Below, in pieces: positions 57,672 to 64,000 of a stretch of 64,000 bases of DNA. The number at the start of each line of letters is the position of its first letter. The stretch's first letter is position 1. The stretch is from Acinetobacter pittii ANC 4050 (GTDB lineage Bacteria; Pseudomonadota; Gammaproteobacteria; Pseudomonadales; Moraxellaceae): positions 248,001 through 312,000 of the forward strand of contig NZ_KB976987.1 in NCBI RefSeq assembly GCF_000399685.1, written 5' to 3'. The notes under the pieces were generated by a model, which saw nothing but the letters and a program-made list of their open reading frames with translations, did no database searches and had not been told where the DNA came from. The translations under genes and the position numbers were made by a program.

Positions 57672-57878
57672 TTAAGGTTCTGAATTTTCTTTAGAAGCTG
57701 AGATTTTATAATAGGCAACATCATATTCTGCTTTCTTGTAAGCCTCATAAGATGCTTTGCTAATTACAACAGCAGATTCTCGACCTCTACGAGTAATTTC
57801 TACAGGATGCCCAGCGATAGCCTGTTCCATAATCATGGTAAGTTGTGCTCTGGCATTTGAATAATTCCATTGATTCAT
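57672..57878 (-). CDS. Orphan Phd/YefM-family antitoxin
   Basis: 68 residues. WNYSNARAQLTMIMEQAIAGHPVEITRRGRESAVVIS is the Phd/YefM DNA-binding domain, and the C-terminal tail is Lys/Glu-rich. The usual YoeB or Doc toxin is missing; the next gene downstream is an EamA transporter. Without a toxin it may act only as a small regulator of this operon. An operator (57959-57973) lies 81 nt upstream. Confidence 0.8.
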   Translation of the reverse strand: MNQWNYSNARAQLTMIMEQAIAGHPVEITRRGRESAVVISKASYEAYKKAEYDVAYYKISASKENSEP

Positions 57879-57958
57879 TTGTAGTTCTCTCTGATTAAAT
57901 CATGTTCAAGATAGATGAAATGTACGATTCGCTTCAAAGGATTTATTCTCAAGGATGA

Positions 57959-57973
57959 ATGAATTTTTATCAT
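57959..57973. promoter_or_regulatory. LysR-type operator upstream of the antitoxin/EamA 2 unit
   Basis: ATGAATTTTTATCAT, consistent with ATGA-N7-TCAT, 81 nt before the antitoxin start. Confidence 0.6.
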
Positions 57974-58033
57974 GGATAGATGTGATTTTATTAAGCGTTT
58001 CCCTATATGAATTTCACTTTTTATAAAATTGAT

Positions 58034-58133
58034 ATGTAACCTCAGAAATCTGTAACCTTATCACTTTTCTAAAAGGTTACGCCCTGAAAGCCTTGTCCCA
58101 TAAGGCAGTAACCTCAGTAACCTTTGTAACCTC
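58034..58133 (-). repeat. GGTTAC iteron block, right copy, inverted
   Basis: Reverse complement of 35786-35885 with seven mismatches over 100 bp. Contains the same GGTTAC motifs and the GCCTT/AAGGC hairpin. It lies in the 414-bp gene-free right end of the element, which also holds an operator (57959) and two TGTATCAT motifs. Confidence 0.85.
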
Positions 58134-58213
58134 TAAAATTTAACTGATTCTTAAATCAGAGTGAGAAGATAGGTCTTGGTATAAGGCGACAGTAAAGATA
58201 GTAGGAATGTTTT

Positions 58214-58233
58214 TGTATCATGGTTTGTATCAT
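58214..58233. promoter_or_regulatory. Candidate integrase arm-binding sites, right end
   Basis: TGTATCAT at 58214-58221 and 58226-58233, about 60 nt inside attR. The same motif occurs three times beside attL. Confidence 0.6.
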
Positions 58234-58292
58234 CGATATATTTTCATATGTTAAATCAATAATTATCAATGAATTATAAATTTGTTTGGTAT

Positions 58293-58329
58293 TGGATATA
58301 CCTACCAAGATATTAAAATCATATAAACT
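58293..58329 (+). repeat. attR: right 37-bp direct repeat
   Basis: Identical to 27893-27929. Beyond it, similarity to the region after the tRNA continues imperfectly to about 58390. Confidence 0.9.
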
Positions 58330-58348
58330 CACATAGCTTTATATGACT

Positions 58349-58388
58349 TAAAAAGCCCTAAACTATAATGGTTTAGGGCTTTTTTATT
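58349..58388. terminator. Copy of the tRNA-Val terminator beside attR
   Basis: AAAAGCCCTAAAC and GTTTAGGGCTTTTTT form a hairpin equivalent to 27950-27987. It lies about 110 nt beyond the stop of the minus-strand four-gene cassette and could also end that transcript. Confidence 0.75.
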
Positions 58389-58495
58389 GGTCTAAACAAC
58401 TTATTAAACTTATTAGAAAATCTTTATTAAAATTGGGCAGAACAAATTAGAAATTCCTTTAAATGAACAAGTCTTTAAAAAAATAATATAATTAT

Positions 58496-59230
58496 TTAAA
58501 ATTTCTTTAAAGACTTTTTACCCAGCCTAATCCATTCATCTATATTTTTTTCTTTTAAGTCTCTTTCAATAATTAATTGTCGCAATTCATTTATTTTTTT
58601 TCTTGCAATATCATATTGATGTCGGACTAATTCTATGAATTTTAAATCTTCAATTAGATTGAATACGTCTGGTTGATCTAATTCTGTAAAAATATCAAAT
58701 ATATGGTGTGCATTTCTCTGCTGCGGAAATACAAGTGATACTTTTACAGATTCAATTTTTTCAGCTCCACTATGGGCTGCAAAGTTATGCCTTTGTTTCA
58801 TAATTTCCATATGAAGTTTAATAAATTTTTCATCAACATTTTTATGACTTAACTGCGCATTACGTCCTTCACATTTTGTGAAGCATTTACCATAGAATAT
58901 TAGTGAAGCAACATATAAGCCTTTTATAACATTAAATTTTTCTCTATCATTTGAAATACTTCCTCCTTTTACTATCTTAATACCTTCTTGCATTTTTTCT
59001 ATAGTTTCTAACCATATTATTGTACTTCGAAGATCTTTCTCAATTAATGCATATCCAGCTAATTGCTGTGCTAGTTTGCTATTTAAAGTAATTCTATAAG
59101 CAGGTTTGTTTTTATAAAAATATTTTCGAATACCATTACTGTCATTATTAGGATTTATTATTTCATGAACTAAAAAGCCTTTAGAAAATTCAGTTTTTTT
59201 CCATTTTTTGGGTTGAGTATTATTTGCCAT
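58496..59230 (-). CDS. Unrecognised protein with a HEPN-like R-x5-H motif (cassette gene 4)
   Basis: 244 residues, highly charged. The central helical part contains MKQRHNFAAHSGAEK, where R-H-N-F-A-A-H resembles the R-x4-6-H of HEPN ribonucleases. N-terminus lysine-rich; C-terminus a long charged helix (ARKKINELRQLIIERDLKEK). It is the last gene of a four-gene minus-strand operon, 14 nt after gene 3. I do not recognise the family; the HEPN call is tentative. Confidence 0.6.
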   Translation of the reverse strand: MANNTQPKKWKKTEFSKGFLVHEIINPNNDSNGIRKYFYKNKPAYRITLNSKLAQQLAGYALIEKDLRSTIIWLETIEKMQEGIKIVKGGSISNDREKFNVIKGLYVASLIFYGKCFTKCEGRNAQLSHKNVDEKFIKLHMEIMKQRHNFAAHSGAEKIESVKVSLVFPQQRNAHHIFDIFTELDQPDVFNLIEDLKFIELVRHQYDIARKKINELRQLIIERDLKEKNIDEWIRLGKKSLKKF

Positions 59231-59244
59231 TTATAAACCAAGTA

Positions 59245-59907
59245 TTATTTAGATTTTAAATTTAATATACAATGTCTTACTTTATAGCCAGAAAGTCCAG
59301 AATGAGGATGTATTTGGCTACTATAAAAAATATTTTTACTTTCATCAGGCCATTCAAGAGTTAGCCCTTGTAAGTTTTTATTTCGAGTCGAATCTATAGC
59401 AGCTTCTTCTAAGTCTTTATACCAAATTTTTAACATTTGATTAGTATTATAATCTGTATCAACAGCATATATTAAGACACCACCACAGTTTGCATTCTCT
59501 TCACCTGTAGAATAATCTTCTAATAATTGCTTAAAACCACCTTCTATTTTGCTAGCACCTTTCCAAATTTTAGATTCACCCAGCCATTTAAACGGAAAGC
59601 CTGAAACTTCGACATGTATATCTACATGCCCATTGTCGAACTTATCGTGTACTGCATCATAGTTTAGTAATTTTAAATCACGAACAATTTGAGTATTAAT
59701 ATCATCTTCGAATACTTTAAAAACTGCTTCATCAGAATCGACATCTGGATATTTTTTTACTGTTAATTTACGACTGGCTTGGATTTCTCTTAAAATTCCA
59801 TCTAAGTCTGAATATAGCAAATTAACAAAATCTTGATAGGATGCAGGATTTAGTCTAGTCATGAATTTAATAACGCGGGGATCTAAAATACCTTGATTAG
59901 TGAGCAT
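59245..59907 (-). CDS. Unrecognised protein with a PD-(D/E)xK-like motif (cassette gene 3)
   Basis: 220 residues. The segment GHVDIHVEVSGFPFKWLGESKIW, then GGFKQLLEDY, has the Asp...Glu-x-Lys order (ESK) and trailing Gln of restriction-endonuclease-like nucleases. It overlaps gene 2 by 11 nt. A nuclease role in a defence cassette is plausible but not proven; no named system recognised. Confidence 0.65.
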   Translation of the reverse strand: MLTNQGILDPRVIKFMTRLNPASYQDFVNLLYSDLDGILREIQASRKLTVKKYPDVDSDEAVFKVFEDDINTQIVRDLKLLNYDAVHDKFDNGHVDIHVEVSGFPFKWLGESKIWKGASKIEGGFKQLLEDYSTGEENANCGGVLIYAVDTDYNTNQMLKIWYKDLEEAAIDSTRNKNLQGLTLEWPDESKNIFYSSQIHPHSGLSGYKVRHCILNLKSK

Positions 59908-60346
59908 ATAATTTACTCACAAAAAAATCTGATGGAGAGAAGTAAGTTAATACTTGTTGGTTAAAATCTTCGGCACTTAAAATTTCTCCGTTCAGCGGAT
60001 GAATATAGGCACCGCTAGCTATAGAATTTAATATTTCTCTAATATCTTCGACGTCGATAATAGCTTCATATCTATCTATAACAGAGTTATATGCTTCAAA
60101 TTTTTGAGTCAAAACATTTATATTATTCTTAGTTAAGTGGAATACAGCACTATAGAATATATCTTCAGAGGTTGATTGATCTACGTGTTTATAGAGATCG
60201 ACAAAAGTTAGATGTGTTTTCTTTGAGGGAGCAACAGATACATAATCGATCAAATTTAGACACGCACTCAGCATCTCAGTCGAAACCTCTTCTAACTGTG
60301 ATTTAAGCTCATTTTTAAGCTCTAACAAATATTGAGAGCGTGCCAT
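59897..60346 (-). CDS. Unrecognised helical protein (cassette gene 2)
   Basis: 149 residues, helical, without signal peptide or known motif. It has a conserved-looking GAYIHPLNGEILSAEDFNQQVLTYF near the C-terminus. It starts 5 nt after gene 1 and overlaps gene 3, so it is translated from the same message. Could be a bridging or sensor component. Confidence 0.65.
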   Translation of the reverse strand: MARSQYLLELKNELKSQLEEVSTEMLSACLNLIDYVSVAPSKKTHLTFVDLYKHVDQSTSEDIFYSAVFHLTKNNINVLTQKFEAYNSVIDRYEAIIDVEDIREILNSIASGAYIHPLNGEILSAEDFNQQVLTYFSPSDFFVSKLYAH

Positions 60347-60351
60347 TCATC

Positions 60352-61458
60352 TTACCTTAGTGTTAAAAGTTTATTGAGAGCAAACTCAATATCTTCATAA
60401 GAACGAGACCCTATTATAAAGGCATTGTATAGATGGCTGCCATTAATATTGCTTAAAGCGTTGTAACTACTATTTAATGAAATTTCTATATCTCTGTCAT
60501 AGTATTTTTTACTAATTCTATAAGGCGTAATTGTTTCATCAAGTTTAACACCATCAATTTCTGTGTTTTTTAAACCATTTACACCTGATTCATGATATGT
60601 GACCTGACGGATATCAACACTGTCTCCACGTAACTTTTCGTGGTGAGCTGTACCTTCGGTTGTTGTGAAGTAGATCTCTGTTACTCCACTCACTTTATCA
60701 ACTGCTTCATCATAAAACTTCTGAATACAAGGGAACAGGTCCAATGGGGAAGAAAGGAAATCATATTTTTCCATAATATCCAAACCTAACTCCCTTTTTA
60801 TAAAATGTGAAAAATTACTATGGATAACATTAAGTTCGTTTCTTGGCATTATTCGTGCCAAATCAATTAAAACAATCAATATTTTCCTTTCAATATCAAT
60901 AATTACAGAGTCAAAACATGTTAATTCGGTGGTTTTGAAACCAAAAACTTGACTGTATAACTCGCTGATATTGTCTTTCAAATCAGAGGAGTCAATTTCC
61001 TGTCTAACAGTTAATTCGCGTACTTGAGAAAATTGATAAGAGATTATTAGATCTTCTCTAATATCATTTCTTTGTAAAGGATAAAATGTTCTCTTATTAA
61101 CTTGAGATTCAATTTCAGGGTTCGGTTGGTAATTCTCAAAAATTGTATCTAATTTTTCTTTAATTTCTTCAATATTTTTAACATCTTGATAAATAGTAAG
61201 AAACTTGTCATCAAATAAAATATGTCTATTAACAGTATCTGAAATTTTTTCTTGTAACTTTTCTAACTTATCTAAGTCATAGATTGCTGCTAGCTTCTGT
61301 TGTAAATCAGAAAATTTTCTTCCACTTAAATTTCTGCCAAAGCCTTTAAATATTTTTTGAAATTCCTTTAAAGACATTGTTCGCTCTTCAGCTATATCCA
61401 AAGAAGAAGCAATAATCTCTCTTACATCATCTGTATCGTAATTTTGGTCGTCTGACAT
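60352..61458 (-). CDS. Unrecognised protein, first gene of the cassette
   Basis: 368 residues, acidic, mostly helical at the N-terminus (about 20-125, coiled-coil-like DLDKLEKLQEKISD and KNIEEIKEKLDTIFEN) with a beta-rich C-terminal third (VTEIYFTTTEGTAHHEKLRG). No motif recognised. First gene of the four-gene operon. Low GC compared with core genes suggests horizontal origin. Confidence 0.65.
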   Translation of the reverse strand: MSDDQNYDTDDVREIIASSLDIAEERTMSLKEFQKIFKGFGRNLSGRKFSDLQQKLAAIYDLDKLEKLQEKISDTVNRHILFDDKFLTIYQDVKNIEEIKEKLDTIFENYQPNPEIESQVNKRTFYPLQRNDIREDLIISYQFSQVRELTVRQEIDSSDLKDNISELYSQVFGFKTTELTCFDSVIIDIERKILIVLIDLARIMPRNELNVIHSNFSHFIKRELGLDIMEKYDFLSSPLDLFPCIQKFYDEAVDKVSGVTEIYFTTTEGTAHHEKLRGDSVDIRQVTYHESGVNGLKNTEIDGVKLDETITPYRISKKYYDRDIEISLNSSYNALSNINGSHLYNAFIIGSRSYEDIEFALNKLLTLR

Positions 61459-61998
61459 TTAAAAACTCTAATTAGTTTAAATTTAAAGTGGTATTTAAGT
61501 TTGTTTAATAATTAAACCATACGATTATTGATTTTAAAATATATACTTTTAGATAATACTTTTTTATTGATTTTTAAATTTTTTATGTTTTAAGAAAAAT
61601 TAATATAATTTATTAGAAAAACTTAAATTATGTTTATGAATTGATTAAGCACATGTAAGTTTAATTTTACTAGATGACTCTCAATTAATTATTCATCATA
61701 TTATAATTGGCACATCCATTTTTTAAGAATGCTTTTATCTGGCAGACCAAATAAGAACCTAAAGTTCTATCAATCCTCAAAAAAATTTTATAAACCACTC
61801 TTAAACAATAACTTACTCATTATTTAGCTTTACTTTTTTAATGATCTAAATTAGAGCAAATGTCATTTTGTGTGCTTGACTGCTAAAGAGCAGAGCACTA
61901 TCCTTTGCCTGCTGGCCACATTGCCAGCCGGCTTTGACAGGCTGTTTCACTCACACATCAGAGCTATTCCATCTGAGGAACAGTTTTGTGTGTACTCT
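61459..61998. other. Gene-free AT-rich region upstream of the cassette
   Basis: About 540 bp with no convincing reading frame. It should hold the promoter of the cassette. From about 61905 it becomes more GC-rich and forms a GCTGGC/GCCAGC hairpin, entering the structured region that follows. Confidence 0.6.
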
Positions 61999-62091
61999 CG
62001 TTCCCTCCCGTAGCGGTAGGACGGGAGAGGGACACCTATGGTGTGCTAGTTGAGTGACTAGTCTGTCAACCCTCTTTCGTTCTGCCACCAT
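61999..62091 (+). ncRNA. Candidate structured RNA, copy B
   Basis: Related to 32873-32966. GGGAGAGGGACACC, then GGTGTGC, then CTGTCAACCCT and GCCACC occur in the same order; the hairpin ACACC-TAT-GGTGT replaces the TTCG tetraloop version. CCCG/CGGG and ACTAGT-type arms lie inside. Its repetition beside two different mobile segments is the main support. Confidence 0.4.
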
Positions 62092-62099
62092 AATTCTTA

Positions 62100-62333
62100 T
62101 TAATGTCTGGCAGAACTCCCTATAAAAAGGAGTTGGCTTTGCACATTCTTAATTTCTTGGCAGCCTGTGCCAAAAGCTATAACGACACGACTTAAATCAG
62201 ATCTATCAGCTTGTTGACCTTTAGGGTTTTCAGGCTTTAAGTCATTACGGCTCAAAAAAACTTGCATCAACAATAAAACTTGAGATGTGCCAAGCACAGT
62301 CTTTATGGCTTTGCTATGCCTTTTTTCTCCCAA
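62100..62333 (-). CDS. Small hypothetical protein of a repeated accessory family (low confidence)
   Basis: 77 residues with RPENPKGQQ-like ENPKGQQADRSDLSRV and GTGCQEIKNVQS segments that I associate with short frames repeated across Acinetobacter mobile DNA. It lies next to the structured region and overlaps the upstream part of the TetR gene region. It may be a translated repeat, not a true gene. Confidence 0.35.
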   Translation of the reverse strand: MGEKRHSKAIKTVLGTSQVLLLMQVFLSRNDLKPENPKGQQADRSDLSRVVIAFGTGCQEIKNVQSQLLFIGSSARH

Positions 62334-62379
62334 AAAAGTATCTCGTTTAGAAACAACAAGAATTTATAACGGTAAAAAT

Positions 62380-62934
62380 ATGCCACATTCAGATCTCCCG
62401 TTTCGTGCTTTAAGTGTGCTTCACACATCCCGATATCTTTTTAATAAATATGGCTTTCACAAAGTCGGGGTGGATCGCATTCTTGAATCTTCAAAAACTT
62501 CAAAAGCAACTTTTTATAATTATTTTCATTCAAAAGAGCGGCTTATTGAAATGAGTCTAACCTTTCAAAAAGATGGGCTTAAACATGAGGTGCTTTCAAT
62601 TATCTATGTTCAAAAAGATTTAATGCTGCTTGAAAAGCTTCGCAAACTTTACTTTTTACATGCAGATTTAGACGGACTCTATCATTTGCCATTTAAAGCT
62701 ATTTTTGAAATTGCGAAAACCCATCCAAAGGCGTATCAGGTCGTAATTGAATATCGAAACTGGTTCATTAATGAAATCTATAAACTGCTTTTGACCACCA
62801 ACGAAAATGCTGCAAAACAAGATGCACACATGTTTTTGTTTACGATTGATGGGGCGATGGTACAGCTTTTAGACCCAAACAAACCAGATGAACGGGAGAG
62901 ATTGCTTGAGTATTTTTTAATCCAGTTTAGTTAG
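62380..62934 (+). CDS. TetR/AcrR-family transcriptional regulator
   Basis: Regulator of 184 residues from ATG 62380. LHTSRYLFNKYGFHKVGVDRIL and SKTSKATFYNYFHSKERLI form the TetR helix-turn-helix; the C-terminal part is a divergent ligand domain. The frame extends upstream to 62287, but those residues do not fit a TetR N-terminus. Convergent with the metallo-beta-lactamase-fold gene; target unknown. Confidence 0.88.
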   Translation: MPHSDLPFRALSVLHTSRYLFNKYGFHKVGVDRILESSKTSKATFYNYFHSKERLIEMSLTFQKDGLKHEVLSIIYVQKDLMLLEKLRKLYFLHADLDGLYHLPFKAIFEIAKTHPKAYQVVIEYRNWFINEIYKLLLTTNENAAKQDAHMFLFTIDGAMVQLLDPNKPDERERLLEYFLIQFS

Positions 62935-62994
62935 TGCAACGGGGTATTGAGTTAAATCGATTGGAAAATTTATTTGTCTTGGTGGTGATTCATA

Positions 62995-63023
62995 TTAAAG
63001 CCCTGATAATTCAGGGCGTTAAT
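62995..63023. terminator. Terminator between tetR and the MBL-fold gene
   Basis: ATTAA-AGCCCTGA and TTCAGGGC-GTTAAT form a hairpin with a TAA loop between two convergent genes. Confidence 0.7.
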
Positions 63024-63048
63024 ATGTTTTTAACTAAATTCGTAAAAC

Positions 63049-63930
63049 TTAAAAAGAGAGTGTTTCACCGTCTAAAGGAATTAAGACTTTATCTTGAATA
63101 CCTTTTTGTTTTACATATTTTGAAAGCTGGGCACGTGATACAGACATATGGTTAATAGCATCCATATGAACGGCAACAATTTTAGCTTTAGGTGCTTTTT
63201 GAGTGGCATGATAAGTATCTTCTTTGCCCATGATAATTGATTCTTTGTATCCCTCCATCAATGCATTCCCTGTATTTAATACAATCACTTCGGGTTTGAA
63301 TTTTTCTATAGCTTGATCAACTTCTGGACGCCAAACGGTATCACCAGCAACATAAATAGTTTCATGACCTGCTGCTTCAAAAACCATGCCCATAGCTTCG
63401 CCTAAAGCAGCTCCTAGCTTAGTGTTGCGGTACATCTCATCAGTACCATGTTGACCACCGATTTTTGTTAGTTTGACACCTTCAAATGTAGTTTGAGTTA
63501 AGATGCGTACATCTTTAAAACCTTGAGACTGAATGGTCTTTTGATCTTGTTCGTTTTGTACGAAAACAGGCATATTCTTTGGTATAGCCGCTTGTGCCGC
63601 ATCATCCCAATGGTCTAAATGAGTGTGCGTTACAATAATGGCATCGACCCCTTCCAAAATTGTTTCAGGTTTAATCGGCAAATCTACCAATGGATTTCGT
63701 AAGTAGCTACGGTAAGTATGTGGGAACCCTTCATAAAAACCTTTTTTTGCAAACATCGGATCAACTAAAAAAGTTGTATCTGCATACGTAATTTTTACTG
63801 TTGCATTACGAATTTCTTGTATGTGAGTTATCTTTGATGTATCTCTTTGGACACTTTCATTCGCATATAAATTGAATGAAGCCGTTGCTAAAGTCATAGC
63901 GATAAGAGAACTATTTAAGATTTTTTTCAT
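63049..63930 (-). CDS. Secreted metallo-beta-lactamase-fold hydrolase (UlaG-like)
   Basis: 293 residues from ATG 63930. A signal peptide (MKKILNSSLIAMTLATASF, cleavage near LYANES) precedes an MBL fold with HTHLDHWDDAA (HxHxDH) and the later ligands in GGQHGTDE, YVAGDTVW and VAVHMDAINH. It resembles UlaG-type lactonases/YtkL proteins, not antibiotic-hydrolysing enzymes. A periplasmic zinc hydrolase; substrate unknown. The longer frame to 63984 would bury the signal peptide. Confidence 0.88.
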   Translation of the reverse strand: MKKILNSSLIAMTLATASFNLYANESVQRDTSKITHIQEIRNATVKITYADTTFLVDPMFAKKGFYEGFPHTYRSYLRNPLVDLPIKPETILEGVDAIIVTHTHLDHWDDAAQAAIPKNMPVFVQNEQDQKTIQSQGFKDVRILTQTTFEGVKLTKIGGQHGTDEMYRNTKLGAALGEAMGMVFEAAGHETIYVAGDTVWRPEVDQAIEKFKPEVIVLNTGNALMEGYKESIIMGKEDTYHATQKAPKAKIVAVHMDAINHMSVSRAQLSKYVKQKGIQDKVLIPLDGETLSF

Positions 63931-64000
63931 ATCTAATTCCAAATGATTTACTGATATTGGAATTATGAGCAAAGTGATAAACATAAAAAATTGTCCTTAA

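Larger units (their letters stand above)
27893..58329. mobile_element. Integrated satellite-like genomic island at tRNA-Val carrying defence and catabolic cargo
   Basis: About 30.4 kb bounded by a 37-bp perfect direct repeat, the left copy being the 3' end of tRNA-Val. Just inside the left end is a tyrosine integrase, followed by AlpA-like, Rha/KilAC and DUF927 primase-helicase genes (a P4-like satellite module without capsid genes). A HEPN/GHKL gene pair, a non-coding structured array and a 16-kb metabolic cluster follow. TGTATCAT motifs near both ends (three left, two right) fit integrase arm sites. A 100-bp iteron block beside the primase recurs inverted near the right end. Boundaries are read directly; satellite origin is inference. 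Confidence 0.88.

Noticed and set aside
57563-57748. Toxin partner for the Phd/YefM antitoxin
   Set aside because: The only short frame here overlaps the antitoxin and EamA 2 in another frame and does not resemble YoeB or Doc.
62100-62333. Confident gene call for the 77-residue minus frame
   Set aside because: Overlaps the TetR upstream region and resembles a translated repeat; kept only as a low-confidence entry.
62934-63155. Plus-strand frame after tetR
   Set aside because: Runs through the terminator and antisense to the MBL-fold gene; no ribosome site.
63049-63930. Antibiotic-hydrolysing metallo-beta-lactamase
   Set aside because: Has the fold and HxHxDH motif, but the other segments match UlaG-like hydrolases rather than class B enzymes.

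Overview
The window is a piece of an Acinetobacter chromosome, most likely from the A. baumannii/calcoaceticus complex. The base composition is AT-rich. The housekeeping genes (purB, hflD, mnmA, dacC, surE, rpmE, efp/epmB, cstA) and a BapA-type Ig-repeat protein read as typical Acinetobacter versions. The species call rests on remembered protein similarity, not on a search.

Bases 1 to about 27,830 are core chromosome: the 3' part of an Ig-repeat adhesin; a DUF2238 membrane protein; the nudJ-mnmA-hflD-purB block (same order as in E. coli); a gamma-carbonic-anhydrase-like protein; a DacC-type carboxypeptidase; two small paralogous secreted proteins; surE with an NlpD-like lipoprotein; a LysR regulator; a LonB-like protease; an AmpG-like transporter with gloA; a bile-acid:sodium symporter homologue; rpmE; a FimX-like and PilZ-like pair; epmB divergent from efp; and cstA with its small YbdD-type partner.

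A tRNA-Val(GAC) gene at 27,831-27,907 is the insertion point of an integrated element of about 30.4 kb. A 37-bp perfect direct repeat (27,893-27,929 and 58,293-58,329) marks its ends, and a tyrosine integrase lies just inside the left end. The left third is satellite-like: integrase, AlpA-like regulator, Rha/KilAC antirepressor, small proteins and a DUF927-type primase-helicase. It is followed by a 100-bp block of GGTTAC iterons, which recurs inverted (about 93% identical) next to the right end. Next come a HEPN-type protein and a GHKL ATPase with a PD-(D/E)xK-like C-terminus, both plausibly antiviral, and then a non-coding stretch of about 1.4 kb.

That stretch (39,768-41,171) is the most unusual thing here. 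It holds 13 tandem 8-mer pairs of the form YRTNNARS-TA-CRTNNARS. The 8-mers differ from unit to unit. At least nine units have a matching reverse-complement arm about 80-110 nt upstream that changes together with the 8-mer. This looks like an array of structured RNA or single-stranded DNA elements kept by covariation. I do not recognise it.

The right half of the element is metabolic cargo: a LysR regulator, a DddP-type M24 protein, two tandem BCCT transporters, a divergent operon (Rieske oxygenase, aldehyde dehydrogenase, rubredoxin-reductase fusion, FAD oxidoreductase, EutQ-like cupin), a porin, a MarC protein, two EamA transporters and an orphan Phd/YefM antitoxin. Six copies of a 15-bp ATGA-N7-TCAT (T-N11-A) operator lie upstream of LysR, both BCCT genes, the Rieske operon and both EamA units, tying the cargo into one probable regulon for an onium-type (quaternary ammonium or sulfonium) compound.

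Right of the element are a four-gene unrecognised cassette with PD-(D/E)xK-like and HEPN-like signatures (58,496-61,458), a non-coding region related to one inside the element, a TetR regulator and a secreted metallo-beta-lactamase-fold protein.
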